The translations under genes and the position numbers were made by a program. A DNA stretch of 64,000 nucleotides from positions 62,001 to 126,000 of the forward strand of contig CAVPLC010000088.1 in assembly GCA_963705835.1 (NCBI GenBank), written 5' to 3'. Source of the DNA: Palsa-504 sp963705835. GTDB taxonomy: Bacteria > Actinomycetota > Actinomycetes > Streptosporangiales > Streptosporangiaceae. The stretch's first letter is position 1, and each line of letters begins with the position of its first letter. The notes under the pieces were generated by a model. That model did not search any database and had not been told where the DNA came from. It saw nothing but the letters and a program-made list of their open reading frames with translations. Positions 35,331 to 42,947 of the stretch are shown piece after piece.

Positions 35331-36148
35331 GCCGGGTCGTCGCTGTTCACGCACGCCCGCAGCCCGGCCTCGAGCATGCCCGGCAGCACGTGCTGGCCGA
35401 GCGTGTCCACGACCCGCAGCGCGACGTTGGACAGCGGGCACACGGTCAGCGCGGTCTGGCGGTCGCGGAGTTCGGCGACCAGACCGGGGTCCTCCATGGA
35501 CCGCACCCCGTGATCGACGCGCTCCACGTGCAGCAGGTCGAGCGCCTCGTGCACGGTGTCCGGGCCGCCCTCCTCCCCCGCGTGCGCGACGAGCCGCAGC
35601 CCTTCGGCCGCCGCCCTCTGGTACACCTGCGTGAACAGGGACGGCGGGTAGCCGATCTCGGTCGAGTCGAGGCCGACGCCGATGAACTTGTCGCGGAACG
35701 CCAGCGCATCCCTCAGAGTCTGGGCGGCCGCGGCGGAACCGTGGTCGCGCAGGAAACACAGGATCAGGTCGGCGGATATCCCGTGCTCCTTCTGGCCGTC
35801 CGCGAGCGCGGCGGTGAGACCGCCGAACACGGCCTCCAGCGGGACCCCGTGACCCAGGTGCGTCTGCGGGTCGAAGAAGATCTCCGCCCGGCGCACCCCG
35901 CCCGCCGCGGCCCGGTCCAGGTAGGCGCGGGCCAGGTCGTAGAAGTCCTGCTCCTGCTGGAGCACCCGCAGGTTCGCGTAGTGCAGGTCCAGGAAGGACT
36001 GCAGGCTGTCGAACTGGTACCGGGCGCGCAGTTCGGCCAGGTCGGTGGTGGGCAGCGCGACCCCGTTGCGGGCCGCCAGGCGGACCAGGAGCTCGGGCTC
36101 GAGCGTGCCCTCGATGTGCAGGTGCAGCTCCGCCACGGGCAGCAGCAT
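35120..36148 (-). CDS. add: Adenosine deaminase
   Basis: This 342-residue protein has the zinc ligands HLHIEG near the N-terminus, the catalytic HAGEEGG, SNVALRVV and VNSDDPAYFGG. It deaminates adenosine, or a related adenine nucleoside or adenine, to the hypoxanthine form. ATG 36148 is chosen because AAAGGGGA lies eight bases upstream. A start at 36193 would add 15 residues covering the promoter element at 36173-36206. The 3' end overlaps the convergent GT87 gene by 211 bp. The Thr/Ala/Pro tail after DAWLTEAANA is not part of the fold. Confidence 0.9.
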   Translation of the reverse strand: MLLPVAELHLHIEGTLEPELLVRLAARNGVALPTTDLAELRARYQFDSLQSFLDLHYANLRVLQQEQDFYDLARAYLDRAAAGGVRRAEIFFDPQTHLGHGVPLEAVFGGLTAALADGQKEHGISADLILCFLRDHGSAAAAQTLRDALAFRDKFIGVGLDSTEIGYPPSLFTQVYQRAAAEGLRLVAHAGEEGGPDTVHEALDLLHVERVDHGVRSMEDPGLVAELRDRQTALTVCPLSNVALRVVDTLGQHVLPGMLEAGLRACVNSDDPAYFGGYVEDNLAAVRREFGFDDGSMAVLARNSFDACFAPEADKRRWKAEVDAWLTEAANATASTPTPTST

Positions 36149-36172
36149 CCGTGTCCCCTTTCCACGCACCAC

Positions 36173-36206
36173 GGCCCGTTCGGAAAAATCCATTAATTCC
36201 TAACGG
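36173..36206. promoter_or_regulatory. Inverted-repeat element upstream of adenosine deaminase
   Basis: GGCCCGTTCGG, a 15-bp A+T-rich spacer, then CCTAACGG. All 19 outer bases are identical to 10847-10882. It lies 25-58 bp upstream of the adenosine deaminase start in an otherwise G+C-rich region, so it probably contains the promoter or an operator for that gene. Confidence 0.5.
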
Positions 36207-36365
36207 ACGGTCGTGCTCGCGTCACCGGCCGGTCGGTGGCGATTAATCCGCGGCCGCCGCTCCGTCATATCACCGGGCGGCGGGCGGCGTTATCTCGTTG
36301 GCCGGGTTCGCCGGGTTCGGTAGGTTCGTAACAGCGGGTTTGAGGACGGGGTGACAGGAGGATTC

Positions 36366-37391
36366 ATGTCAGATGGAAACGGGGTCGGCGGTCAGCCCGC
36401 GATCCTGGTCGAGGGCCTGACCAAATCGTTCGGGGACGTACACGCGCTGCGCGGGATCGACCTGTCGGTGCCGCGGGGGACGGTGCTCGGCGTGCTGGGC
36501 CCCAACGGTGCGGGCAAGACCACCGCGGTGCGCATCCTGACCACCTTGCTGCTCCCGGACGGAGGGCGGGCCGTGGTCGAGGGGCATGACGTGGTGCGGG
36601 AGGCCGCGGCGGTGCGCCGGTCGATCGGCCTGGCCGGGCAGTCGGCCGCGATCCAGGAGGAGCTGACCGGCCGGGAGAACCTGGAGATCATCGGGCGGCT
36701 GTACCACCTGAGCCGGCCGGAGGTCCGCGTCCGCGCCAGGGAGTTGCTGGAGCAGTTCGGGCTGGCCGACGCGGCGGACCGGACCGCGAAGACCTATTCC
36801 GGCGGCATGCAGCGGCGCCTGGACCTGGCCGCCAGCCTGGTCGGCCGGCCGCGGGTGCTGTTCCTCGACGAGCCGACCACCGGCCTGGATCCGCGGGCGC
36901 GGCTGGGGATGTGGGACGTCATCAGGTCGCTGGCGGCCGGGGGGACCACGCTGCTGCTCACCACCCAGTACCTGGACGAGGCCGACGAGCTGGCGGACCA
37001 GATCGTGGTCATCGACCACGGCCTGGTCATCGCGGCGGGCACCGCCGAGGACCTGAAGGGCAGGATCGGCGGGGACGTGATCGAGTTCACCGTGCCGGAC
37101 CGGAGCCGGGTCACCGACGCGGTCAAGGCGATCGCGCCGATCGGCGAGGGTGAGCCGCACGGCGACCTGGAGACCGGCGTGGTGGCCGTGGGCGTCGGGG
37201 GCCGAGGATCCGACGCGCTGATCGAGGCGGTGCGCGGCCTGGATGCCGCAGGCCTCGTGACCCGCGGCCTGGCGCTGCGCCGGCCGTCGCTCGACGACGT
37301 GTTCCTGGCGCTGACCGGGCACGCCGCCGAGGACGAGCAGCAGAACGGACGCCGGCGCGGGCGGCGGGGACGCCGGCAGAGCAGGCGATGA
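36366..37391 (+). CDS. Daunorubicin-type ABC exporter ATPase (DrrA-like)
   Basis: This 341-residue ATPase has Walker A GPNGAGKTTAVRIL, Q-loop LAGQSAAIQEELTGREN, signature YSGGMQRRLDLAASL, Walker B VLFLDEPTTGLDP and the DrrA-type C-terminal region RPSLDDVFLALTG. The last 20 residues are Arg/Gly-rich. AGGAGG precedes ATG 36366. Its permease partner starts 96 bp downstream, after a pair of G/C-rich hairpin repeats. It should export a hydrophobic compound or lipid at the cytoplasmic membrane. Confidence 0.92.
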   Translation: MSDGNGVGGQPAILVEGLTKSFGDVHALRGIDLSVPRGTVLGVLGPNGAGKTTAVRILTTLLLPDGGRAVVEGHDVVREAAAVRRSIGLAGQSAAIQEELTGRENLEIIGRLYHLSRPEVRVRARELLEQFGLADAADRTAKTYSGGMQRRLDLAASLVGRPRVLFLDEPTTGLDPRARLGMWDVIRSLAAGGTTLLLTTQYLDEADELADQIVVIDHGLVIAAGTAEDLKGRIGGDVIEFTVPDRSRVTDAVKAIAPIGEGEPHGDLETGVVAVGVGGRGSDALIEAVRGLDAAGLVTRGLALRRPSLDDVFLALTGHAAEDEQQNGRRRGRRGRRQSRR

Positions 37392-37400
37392 GCAAGAGCG

Positions 37401-37466
37401 AGGGGGTCCAGGGGGGCGGTCCCCCCGGGAGGAGCGGGGGGGTCCGGGGGGGCAGTCCCCCCGGGA
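37401..37466. repeat. Two tandem G/C-rich hairpin repeats (REP-like)
   Basis: Two units of about 30 bp, each of the form GGGGGTCC-(A/G)GGGGGGC-(G/A)GTCCCCCCGGG, lie head to tail at 37401-37429 and 37435-37465. Each can fold into a strong hairpin (GGGGGG with CCCCCC). They separate the ATPase and permease genes of one operon and may stabilise or attenuate the transcript. Confidence 0.75.
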
Positions 37467-37487
37467 AAATAATGCGAGGACGACGTC

Positions 37488-38297
37488 ATGACGGCGATAG
37501 CAGAGCCGACCTGGGCGCCGGGGCTGGGCAGCAGGATCCGCTGGGGGGTGAGCGACACGCTCACCCTCACCAAGCGCAGCCTCCTGGTGTGGCTGCGGGT
37601 ACCCGCCTACCTGGTGTTCACCGTGATCCAGCCGGTGATGTTCGTGCTGCTGTTCCGGTACGTGTTCGGCGGCGCGATCCCGGTGAACGTCCCCGGCGGC
37701 TACGTCAACTTCCTGATGCCGGGGATCATCGCGCAGACCGCGGCGTTCGCCACGTTCGGCACCGCCATCGTGCTGGCGCAGGAGCTCAAGAAGGGCGTGA
37801 TCGACCGGCTGAAGTCGATGCCGATCGCGCGCTCGGCCGTGCTGACCGGGCGGCTCGTCGCCGATAGCGGCCGGATGCTCATCACGATCTTGATCATCGT
37901 CGGGGTGGGCTACGCGGTCGGGTTCCAGTTCCTGAACGGCGCCGGCCTGGCCATCGCCATGATCGTGCTGGCCACCGTGTTCGGCGTGGCGATCTCGGTT
38001 ATCTCCGCGTTCACCGGGCTGGCCATCGGGGACGAGGAGTCCGTCCAGGCGTTCGGGTTGATCTGGCTGTTCCCGCTCACGTTCGTGTCCTCGGCGTTCG
38101 TGCCGATCGCGACCATGCCCGGCTGGCTGCAGGCCTTCGCCAACAACCAGCCGGTCACCTACGTCATCAACACCATGCGCGCGATGGCGCTGGGCGGCCC
38201 GATCGAGGCCAGCCTGTGGAAGAGCCTGGTCTGGCTGGCCGGGATCTTCATCGTGTTCGTGCCGCTGGCGGTGCGGGCCTACCGGCGGGCAGCGTGA
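37488..38297 (+). CDS. Daunorubicin-type ABC exporter permease (DrrB-like)
   Basis: This 269-residue ABC-2 permease has six spans, the cytoplasmic start LTKRSLLVWLRVPAYLVF, LAQELKKGVIDRLKSMPIAR after span 2 and FPLTFVSSAFVPIATMPGWL, the DrrB signature region. It forms the channel with the preceding ATPase. ATG 37488 follows GAGGACGACG. The substrate is unknown; no biosynthetic cluster is attached, so self-resistance or lipid export are both possible. Confidence 0.92.
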   Translation: MTAIAEPTWAPGLGSRIRWGVSDTLTLTKRSLLVWLRVPAYLVFTVIQPVMFVLLFRYVFGGAIPVNVPGGYVNFLMPGIIAQTAAFATFGTAIVLAQELKKGVIDRLKSMPIARSAVLTGRLVADSGRMLITILIIVGVGYAVGFQFLNGAGLAIAMIVLATVFGVAISVISAFTGLAIGDEESVQAFGLIWLFPLTFVSSAFVPIATMPGWLQAFANNQPVTYVINTMRAMALGGPIEASLWKSLVWLAGIFIVFVPLAVRAYRRAA

Positions 38298-38379
38298 CAG
38301 GGACGGCCCGCGGTCCGGGACTTCGTTCGCGCGTGCCGCGACGCGGCCGCTGGCTGGTGATCGCGGCCTCGTGGCCGCT

Positions 38380-38781
38380 TTAGGGCGCGGCCAGGCCCGG
38401 GCTTCCGCTGCCGTAGGGCCGGGTGAGGATCTCGAGCAGGTGCCCGTCCGGGTCCTCGAAGTACAGGCCGCGGCCGCCGTCACGGTGGTTGATGACGTCC
38501 CGCTGGGTCCGGGCCGGATCGGCCCAGTAGGGCAGGCCTTGTTCCCGGATGCGGTCGAAGGACGCGTCGAACTCCTTCTCGTCGACCAGGAACGCGTAGT
38601 GCTGCGCGGTGATAGGGCCGTTAGTCTCATCGAAGTCGAGAGACACGCTGTTTTCGGTCTGCACCACGAGGAAGTGCCCGAAACGGGTGGCCGGGGGCAA
38701 GCCGAGAATCCCGCTGAGGAACGCCGCGGACTTCTGCTGGTCGCGGCACGAGACGATGGTGTGGTTCAGTTGGACGCTCAT
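38380..38781 (-). CDS. VOC-family (glyoxalase-like) protein
   Basis: This 133-residue vicinal-oxygen-chelate protein starts with LNHTIVSCRDQQKSAAFLSG, carries HYAFLVDEKEFDASFDRI and ends with GLYFEDPDGHLLEIL. The metal-site pattern H...H...E is preserved. The reaction is undefined; family members include glyoxalases, dioxygenases and antibiotic-binding proteins. ATG 38781 starts at the conserved N-terminus; the longer upstream frame is rejected because it would overlap the remnant at 38821. Confidence 0.82.
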   Translation of the reverse strand: MSVQLNHTIVSCRDQQKSAAFLSGILGLPPATRFGHFLVVQTENSVSLDFDETNGPITAQHYAFLVDEKEFDASFDRIREQGLPYWADPARTQRDVINHRDGGRGLYFEDPDGHLLEILTRPYGSGSPGLAAP

Positions 38782-38820
38782 GCCCGTCGTTCTTCCCGTC
38801 CAGCCGCCATCGGAACGGCA

Positions 38821-38961
38821 GCTTCGGTGACGGTCATCGACGGCCGGGCGGTCGGCGCGGGCGTGCCCGGGCCGCTGACCCTGCAGCTGCGGGACCGCTA
38901 CTGGGCCAGCCACGAGGACCCGCGGTATTCCACCCCGGTCCGCTACGACGAGCCGGGCTGA
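38821..38961 (+). pseudogene. C-terminal remnant of a class IV (branched-chain-type) aminotransferase
   Basis: The reading frame encodes ASVTVIDGRAVGAGVPGPLT, then QLRDRYWASHEDPRYSTPV and a stop. This is the usual C-terminus of class IV aminotransferases (IlvE-like, pattern DGR-x(4)-G-x-PGP then YW). The other 270 or so residues are absent; DNA to the left belongs to the divergent VOC gene. It looks like a truncated gene left after a deletion or insertion. Confidence 0.6.
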
Positions 38962-38975
38962 CGCATGTGCCGCGG

Positions 38976-39371
38976 TCAGGCGGGGGCGACGCCCAGCTGG
39001 CGGGCCATCAGCTCGACCAGTTTCTGCAGCCCGCGCATGGGGCGCACGATGACTGTGAAGCTGGTCAGCTGGTCCTGGTCGTTCCAGCGGAGCATGTCGA
39101 CGCCCTGGACGTAGACGCCGTCCAGTTCGGCCTCGAACTCCAGCACCGCGCTGGCCTGGTCGTGCCACTGCGCGACGTAGCGCAGCGAGGGTCCAAGTAC
39201 CACCATCGCGCTACGGAGGTACCACGTCGTCAGCGCCTTGCCGGGCTGCGGCTTGAACACGGCCGGCGAGCGGAACACCACGTCGTCGGCCAGCAGGTCG
39301 TCCAGGAGCGCCGGGTCCCCGGACTCGACGACGGCATGCCAGGCCCGCACGGCGGCAGGTTGCTCAGACAT
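38976..39371 (-). CDS. SnoaL/NTF2-like small protein
   Basis: This 131-residue protein has the NTF2-like pattern VRAWHAVVESGDPALLDDLLADDVVF (helix-turn) followed by four beta strands (AVLEFEAELDGVYVQGVDML, LTSFTVIVRPM). Such cone-shaped proteins act as isomerases, hydrolases or binding domains. ATG 39371 is chosen at the conserved start. It is isolated between two small VOC genes on the same strand. Function is not assignable. Confidence 0.75.
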   Translation of the reverse strand: MSEQPAAVRAWHAVVESGDPALLDDLLADDVVFRSPAVFKPQPGKALTTWYLRSAMVVLGPSLRYVAQWHDQASAVLEFEAELDGVYVQGVDMLRWNDQDQLTSFTVIVRPMRGLQKLVELMARQLGVAPA

Positions 39372-39546
39372 GGCTGTACTCAACCTCAGCCAGCCGCAAA
39401 CATCAAGGCACCGGGCGGACGTCGCGAGCACCTCCACGAACATCGGACCCGAATCGAGAGTCCGTCCCGCGGCGGCAATCTGTTCCCCGTGTAGGCCAGG
39501 GCACCGTTGGCCGGGCGCCCGCCTGGTAGGCGGCTGCGTGCACGCG

Positions 39547-39897
39547 TCAGGTTCGAGGAGGCAATGGATGCCGGGGCTGATAGACGGGAAATTCCGAGCC
39601 GTCTGGCAGCCGGATCGCTGCCAGCAGGCCCCAGCCCTGATCGGAGACCTCCTGCGCGATTTCGGCCCCCTTGCTCCTCAACTCGGCAAGGGTGGCGCCG
39701 ATGTCATCGCACATCAGGTACAGCTCGTGACGGCTGTCACCGTCGGCTGGATGAATAGCAAGCTCGGCCGGGGGCAGCGCGAAAATGAGCCAGCCTCCGC
39801 CCGCATCTACCGACGCCATGCCGAGCACGTCCGCGAAGAACGCACGGACCTTCTCAGCGTCCGGGGAAAACACGATCGCATGCATGCCAGTGATCAC
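39547..39897 (-). CDS. VOC-family protein
   Basis: This 116-residue single VOC module has the start GMHAIVFSPDAEKVRAFFAD, the core GGGWLIFALPPAELAIHP and the end GWGLLAAIRLPDGSEFPVYQP. The C-terminal glutamate of the metal site is present in GSEFPVY. The reaction is unknown. It is the first gene of a leftward set of three small proteins, but gaps of more than 170 bp argue against a tight operon. Confidence 0.8.
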   Translation of the reverse strand: MITGMHAIVFSPDAEKVRAFFADVLGMASVDAGGGWLIFALPPAELAIHPADGDSRHELYLMCDDIGATLAELRSKGAEIAQEVSDQGWGLLAAIRLPDGSEFPVYQPRHPLPPRT

Positions 39898-40257
39898 GCC
39901 GCGATCCTAACCGCCGACCAGCCGGTGACCCCGCCAACGCGCGCGGCTGCCCGGAAGATCGGGACTGTACGGTGGCCAGCGGCCCGGCGGTCATCTGGCT
40001 CTGTTCCTTCTCCACGTCATGCATGCTGACGTGCGGTGATACCTGCGGTTTATCAGCCGCCCGTGAACATGTATTGGAGTACCGGGCGCGCTGCGGCTTA
40101 CGTTCAGAGCCGTGCAGGTCCCGCGGGAGCACCTGCGTGGCGATATCGTCGCCGCCGGCTTTTCGAGGACAACACGACGGGCGCCGTCGACGTCGCCCTC
40201 GCCGGCTACCTCGGGTAGCCGGTCCCGCGTGCAGGCGGCCATTCAGAAAGGCATTTT
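39898..40257. other. 360-bp intergenic region with an inverted repeat
   Basis: No gene is supported. It separates divergent genes and so should hold two promoters. A 21-bp inverted repeat, CACGTCA-TGCATGC-TGACGTG (40013-40033), is the clearest structure and could be an operator. Confidence 0.5.
40013..40033. promoter_or_regulatory. Inverted repeat CACGTCA-N7-TGACGTG
   Basis: Perfect 7-bp arms with a 7-bp centre lie between a leftward VOC gene and a rightward secreted-protein gene. The symmetry and location suit a dimeric repressor site. Confidence 0.4.
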
Positions 40258-41448
40258 ATGTTGCGCACTCTCCGCAGAAGGGCCGTATTCATGGTCGCGG
40301 CGGCAGGTGCCGCGGTCGTCCTGGGTGCGGGCTCGGCGTTCGCGGTCGGCGGCTGGACCATCGTCGCCGCGCCGCCCACCGGGCAGAACGCCACGTTTAC
40401 CGGCGTGGCCACGGTATCCGACAGCGACGCCTGGGCGGTCGGCTACCGTAGCGGCGCCGCGTTCACCAACGTCGGCGCGAAGGTACTCATCGACAACTGG
40501 AACGGCACCGCCTGGTCGCAGGTCGCCGTGCCGGCCACGCCGGGTAACACCGCCCTGCTGCTCGGGGTGAGCGCGAGCAGCGCTACCGACGCGTGGGCGG
40601 TCGGGCGGACGCAGCTGAACAAGTCCGACTTCGAGCCGGTGGCCCTGCACTGGAACGGCACCGCCTGGTCGGTATCGCCCGGGTTCGCCACCGCGATCTC
40701 AATCATCAGCGGCGCCTCAGCTGTCGGGGTGGCGGACATCAGCGCGGGTGACGCCTACGCGATCGGCAACAGCGCCGCCACCGCCGTCGGCTCGCTCGCG
40801 CACTGGAACGGCACGGCCTGGTCCCCGGTGACCCTGCCCCTGCCGGCCCACGCCAATTCCAACACCACGCTGAACGCGATCTCCGCGGACGGGCCTGACG
40901 ACGTGTGGATCGTGGGCACCTTCCTGGACTCGGCCAACGGGCAGAACGAGACCTTCTCTGAGCACTTCAACGGCACGGCCTGGAGCGTGGTGCCGATGCC
41001 GCTGGTGAACAGCTCGAACATCAATGCGTTCTTCCAGTTCAACGGCATCAAGGCGAACAGCGCCAGCGACGTGTGGGCGGTCGGCGACAGCGGCGTCGTC
41101 GATGTGCCCGGCAGCAAGACCCTCATCGAGCACTTCAACGGGACGGCGTGGAGCATCGTGCCGAGCCCGTCGCCCGGCTCGATTGCCATCCTCAGCGGCG
41201 TCACCACGTCGAGCGCCGCGAACAGCGTGTGGGCGGTCGGCGCCGACACCCCGGCCGGCACGTCGGCACGGCAGACCCTGACGCTGAACTGGAACGGCAC
41301 CACGTGGAACGTGGTGGCCAGCCCCAACACCGGCAGCACCGACGGGGTTGGCGCGGTGGCCACCAACCCGGGCGCCGCGATCGTCTGGGCGGTCGGCGAG
41401 AGCGGCCCGGCGGGCTCGTTCAACCCGCTCGTCCTGCAGAACGGCTAG
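40258..41448 (+). CDS. Secreted WNGTAWS-repeat beta-propeller-like protein
   Basis: This 396-residue protein has a twin-Arg-rich signal peptide (LRTLRRRAVFMVAAAGAAVV, cleavage after SAFA). The mature part is six or seven repeats of about 55 residues, each with a WNGT(A/T)W(S/N) strand and a following DAWAVG-type strand, as expected for propeller blades. No catalytic motif is visible. A role in surface binding or scaffolding is inferred. A second secreted repeat protein follows 78 bp downstream, so they may work together. Confidence 0.75.
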   Translation: MLRTLRRRAVFMVAAAGAAVVLGAGSAFAVGGWTIVAAPPTGQNATFTGVATVSDSDAWAVGYRSGAAFTNVGAKVLIDNWNGTAWSQVAVPATPGNTALLLGVSASSATDAWAVGRTQLNKSDFEPVALHWNGTAWSVSPGFATAISIISGASAVGVADISAGDAYAIGNSAATAVGSLAHWNGTAWSPVTLPLPAHANSNTTLNAISADGPDDVWIVGTFLDSANGQNETFSEHFNGTAWSVVPMPLVNSSNINAFFQFNGIKANSASDVWAVGDSGVVDVPGSKTLIEHFNGTAWSIVPSPSPGSIAILSGVTTSSAANSVWAVGADTPAGTSARQTLTLNWNGTTWNVVASPNTGSTDGVGAVATNPGAAIVWAVGESGPAGSFNPLVLQNG

Positions 41449-41526
41449 ACCCAGATCAATGACCGTTTCATCACGGCCTCGACAACGCTCGAGCCCAATG
41501 AAGCGATCATGGAAAGAAGGCAGTAA

Positions 41527-42816
41527 GTGAACAAGCACATTCCAGCCGCGGCAGGAGGCATCGTGCTGCTCGGCCTCGCGCTGGGCTCCGGCGCGGGCAC
41601 CGCGTCGGCGGCGGGCACCGCGGGCACCCGCGACGCCACCTTCGGCAGCGGCGGCATCGTGGTGACCAACCTGGGAGCGGACCCGTTCGGGAACGCGATC
41701 CAGGGCAACGTTTCCGCTGCCGCCCTGCAGTCCGACGGCGACATCGTGGTCTCCGTCGTGAACACCGCGACGGGCGACTCCGGACTGCTGCGGTACCTGC
41801 CGAACGGGACCAGGGACACCACGTTCGGCAACGGCGGCTTCGCCGCGTTCCCAGCCGACGCCAACCCCGCCGGGGGCTTCTCGCCGAAACTCGCGGTGCA
41901 GTCCGACGACAAGATTCTCGCGGCCACGCAGGCCATCGCGCCCAACGGGAGCGGCGAGTTCGCGGTCGTCCGGTTCAACGCCAACGGCTCCGTGGATCAG
42001 GGCTTCGGCCACGGCGGCGTGGCCGCCAGCATGCTGCCGGATTCCGGCGTCCAGGGCGCGCAGGACGTGCTGGTGCAGCCGGACGGTAAGATCCTGGCCG
42101 GCGGCGAGGCCGTGTCCAACACCGTTGAGGGGGTGTTCGACGGCGGGCTCGTCCGCTTCAACCCGGACGGCAGCGTCGATCAGGGCTTCGGCACCGGCGG
42201 GCAGGTGCTGGTCCGCAACGATCCGTTCACCACGCTGGGACTGGACGCCAGCGGAGACATCTTCACGTTGTCGGTCGGCCCGGGCGCGACGACGGCGGGC
42301 CGCCTGGAGTTCAGCCCGGCGGGCCGGCAAGACGCCAGCGTCACCCCGGCCGCCATCACCGTCAGCTCGCGAGGCAGCCTGGCCGACTTCCTGCCCAGCG
42401 GCGGTTTCGTGATCTCCGGCGAGGCGTTCCCGGACGGGTTCAAGGACGGCGACCTCCAGGTCAGCCGGCACAACCCGGACGGCAGCCTGGCCTCGGCCAC
42501 CGCGCCGTTCGACTGGGGCAAGACCATCGATCCCCGCAGTGACGGCGCCGGCGCGCTGGCCATCCAGGCCAACGGGCAGGCGCTGGTCAGCGAGGGCGGG
42601 TTCCAGGGCGCCCAGAAGGTGGCGCGCTACAACGCCGGCGGAAGCTTTGACGCCGGCTTCGGCACCGGCGGCGTGGCGAGCACCCAGGTCCAGGACAACG
42701 ACAGCGCGGCCGTGCTGCTCACCCAGCCGGACGGGAAGATCCTCGCCATCGGCTCCGCGCAGAACACCACCACCGGCGTGGTCGACGTGCTCTTGGTCCG
42801 CTACCTCGCCTCGTAG
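41527..42816 (+). CDS. Secreted delta-60 repeat protein
   Basis: This 429-residue protein has a signal peptide (cleavage around TASAAG). It then carries about seven delta-60-type repeats, each with a QxDGKI(L/V)-like strand (VQPDGKILAGGEA), a (V/L)RxNPDGS strand and a (D/G)xxFGxGG turn. This predicts an all-beta extracellular propeller or solenoid. A strong hairpin follows the stop at 42829. GTG 41527 follows AAGAAGGCAG. The function of such repeats in bacteria is not established. Confidence 0.8.
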   Translation: MNKHIPAAAGGIVLLGLALGSGAGTASAAGTAGTRDATFGSGGIVVTNLGADPFGNAIQGNVSAAALQSDGDIVVSVVNTATGDSGLLRYLPNGTRDTTFGNGGFAAFPADANPAGGFSPKLAVQSDDKILAATQAIAPNGSGEFAVVRFNANGSVDQGFGHGGVAASMLPDSGVQGAQDVLVQPDGKILAGGEAVSNTVEGVFDGGLVRFNPDGSVDQGFGTGGQVLVRNDPFTTLGLDASGDIFTLSVGPGATTAGRLEFSPAGRQDASVTPAAITVSSRGSLADFLPSGGFVISGEAFPDGFKDGDLQVSRHNPDGSLASATAPFDWGKTIDPRSDGAGALAIQANGQALVSEGGFQGAQKVARYNAGGSFDAGFGTGGVASTQVQDNDSAAVLLTQPDGKILAIGSAQNTTTGVVDVLLVRYLAS

Positions 42817-42828
42817 CCAGCCCGACCG

Positions 42829-42861
42829 GTGCCGGCCCGCGCATGATGCACGGGCCGGCAC
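42829..42861 (+). terminator. Strong hairpin after the secreted-protein genes
   Basis: GTGCCGGCCCG (42829-42839) pairs perfectly with CGGGCCGGCAC (42851-42861) over an 11-nt loop that itself contains GCA/TGC. There is no T-tract, as is common in high-GC actinobacteria. It sits 13 bp after the stop. Confidence 0.7.
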
Positions 42862-42947
42862 TCGGCGTCTGAGCACGGCATCGATGACGGTATGTGAGAA
42901 TCTCAGCGTAGGCGACGGCGGCCGGGAGGCCGGGAAGGAGCCCTGCC

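Noticed and set aside
37388..37867. Short plus-strand frame starting MSKSEGVQGG between the ABC genes
   Set aside because: Its start consists of the G/C hairpin repeats and it then runs out of frame through the permease gene.
36369..38630. A 753-codon minus-strand frame across the DrrAB genes
   Set aside because: Antisense shadow in very G+C-rich DNA. The plus strand has Walker motifs, ribosome-binding sites and membrane spans.
41600..42800. Possible CRISPR-like or tandem DNA repeat array
   Set aside because: The periodicity comes from protein repeats (delta-60); DNA units are degenerate and have no constant repeat with unique spacers.
40717..42876. A 719-codon minus-strand frame across the secreted repeat proteins
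   Set aside because: Arg/Gly/Ala-rich with no recognisable domain; the plus-strand genes have signal peptides and clear repeats.
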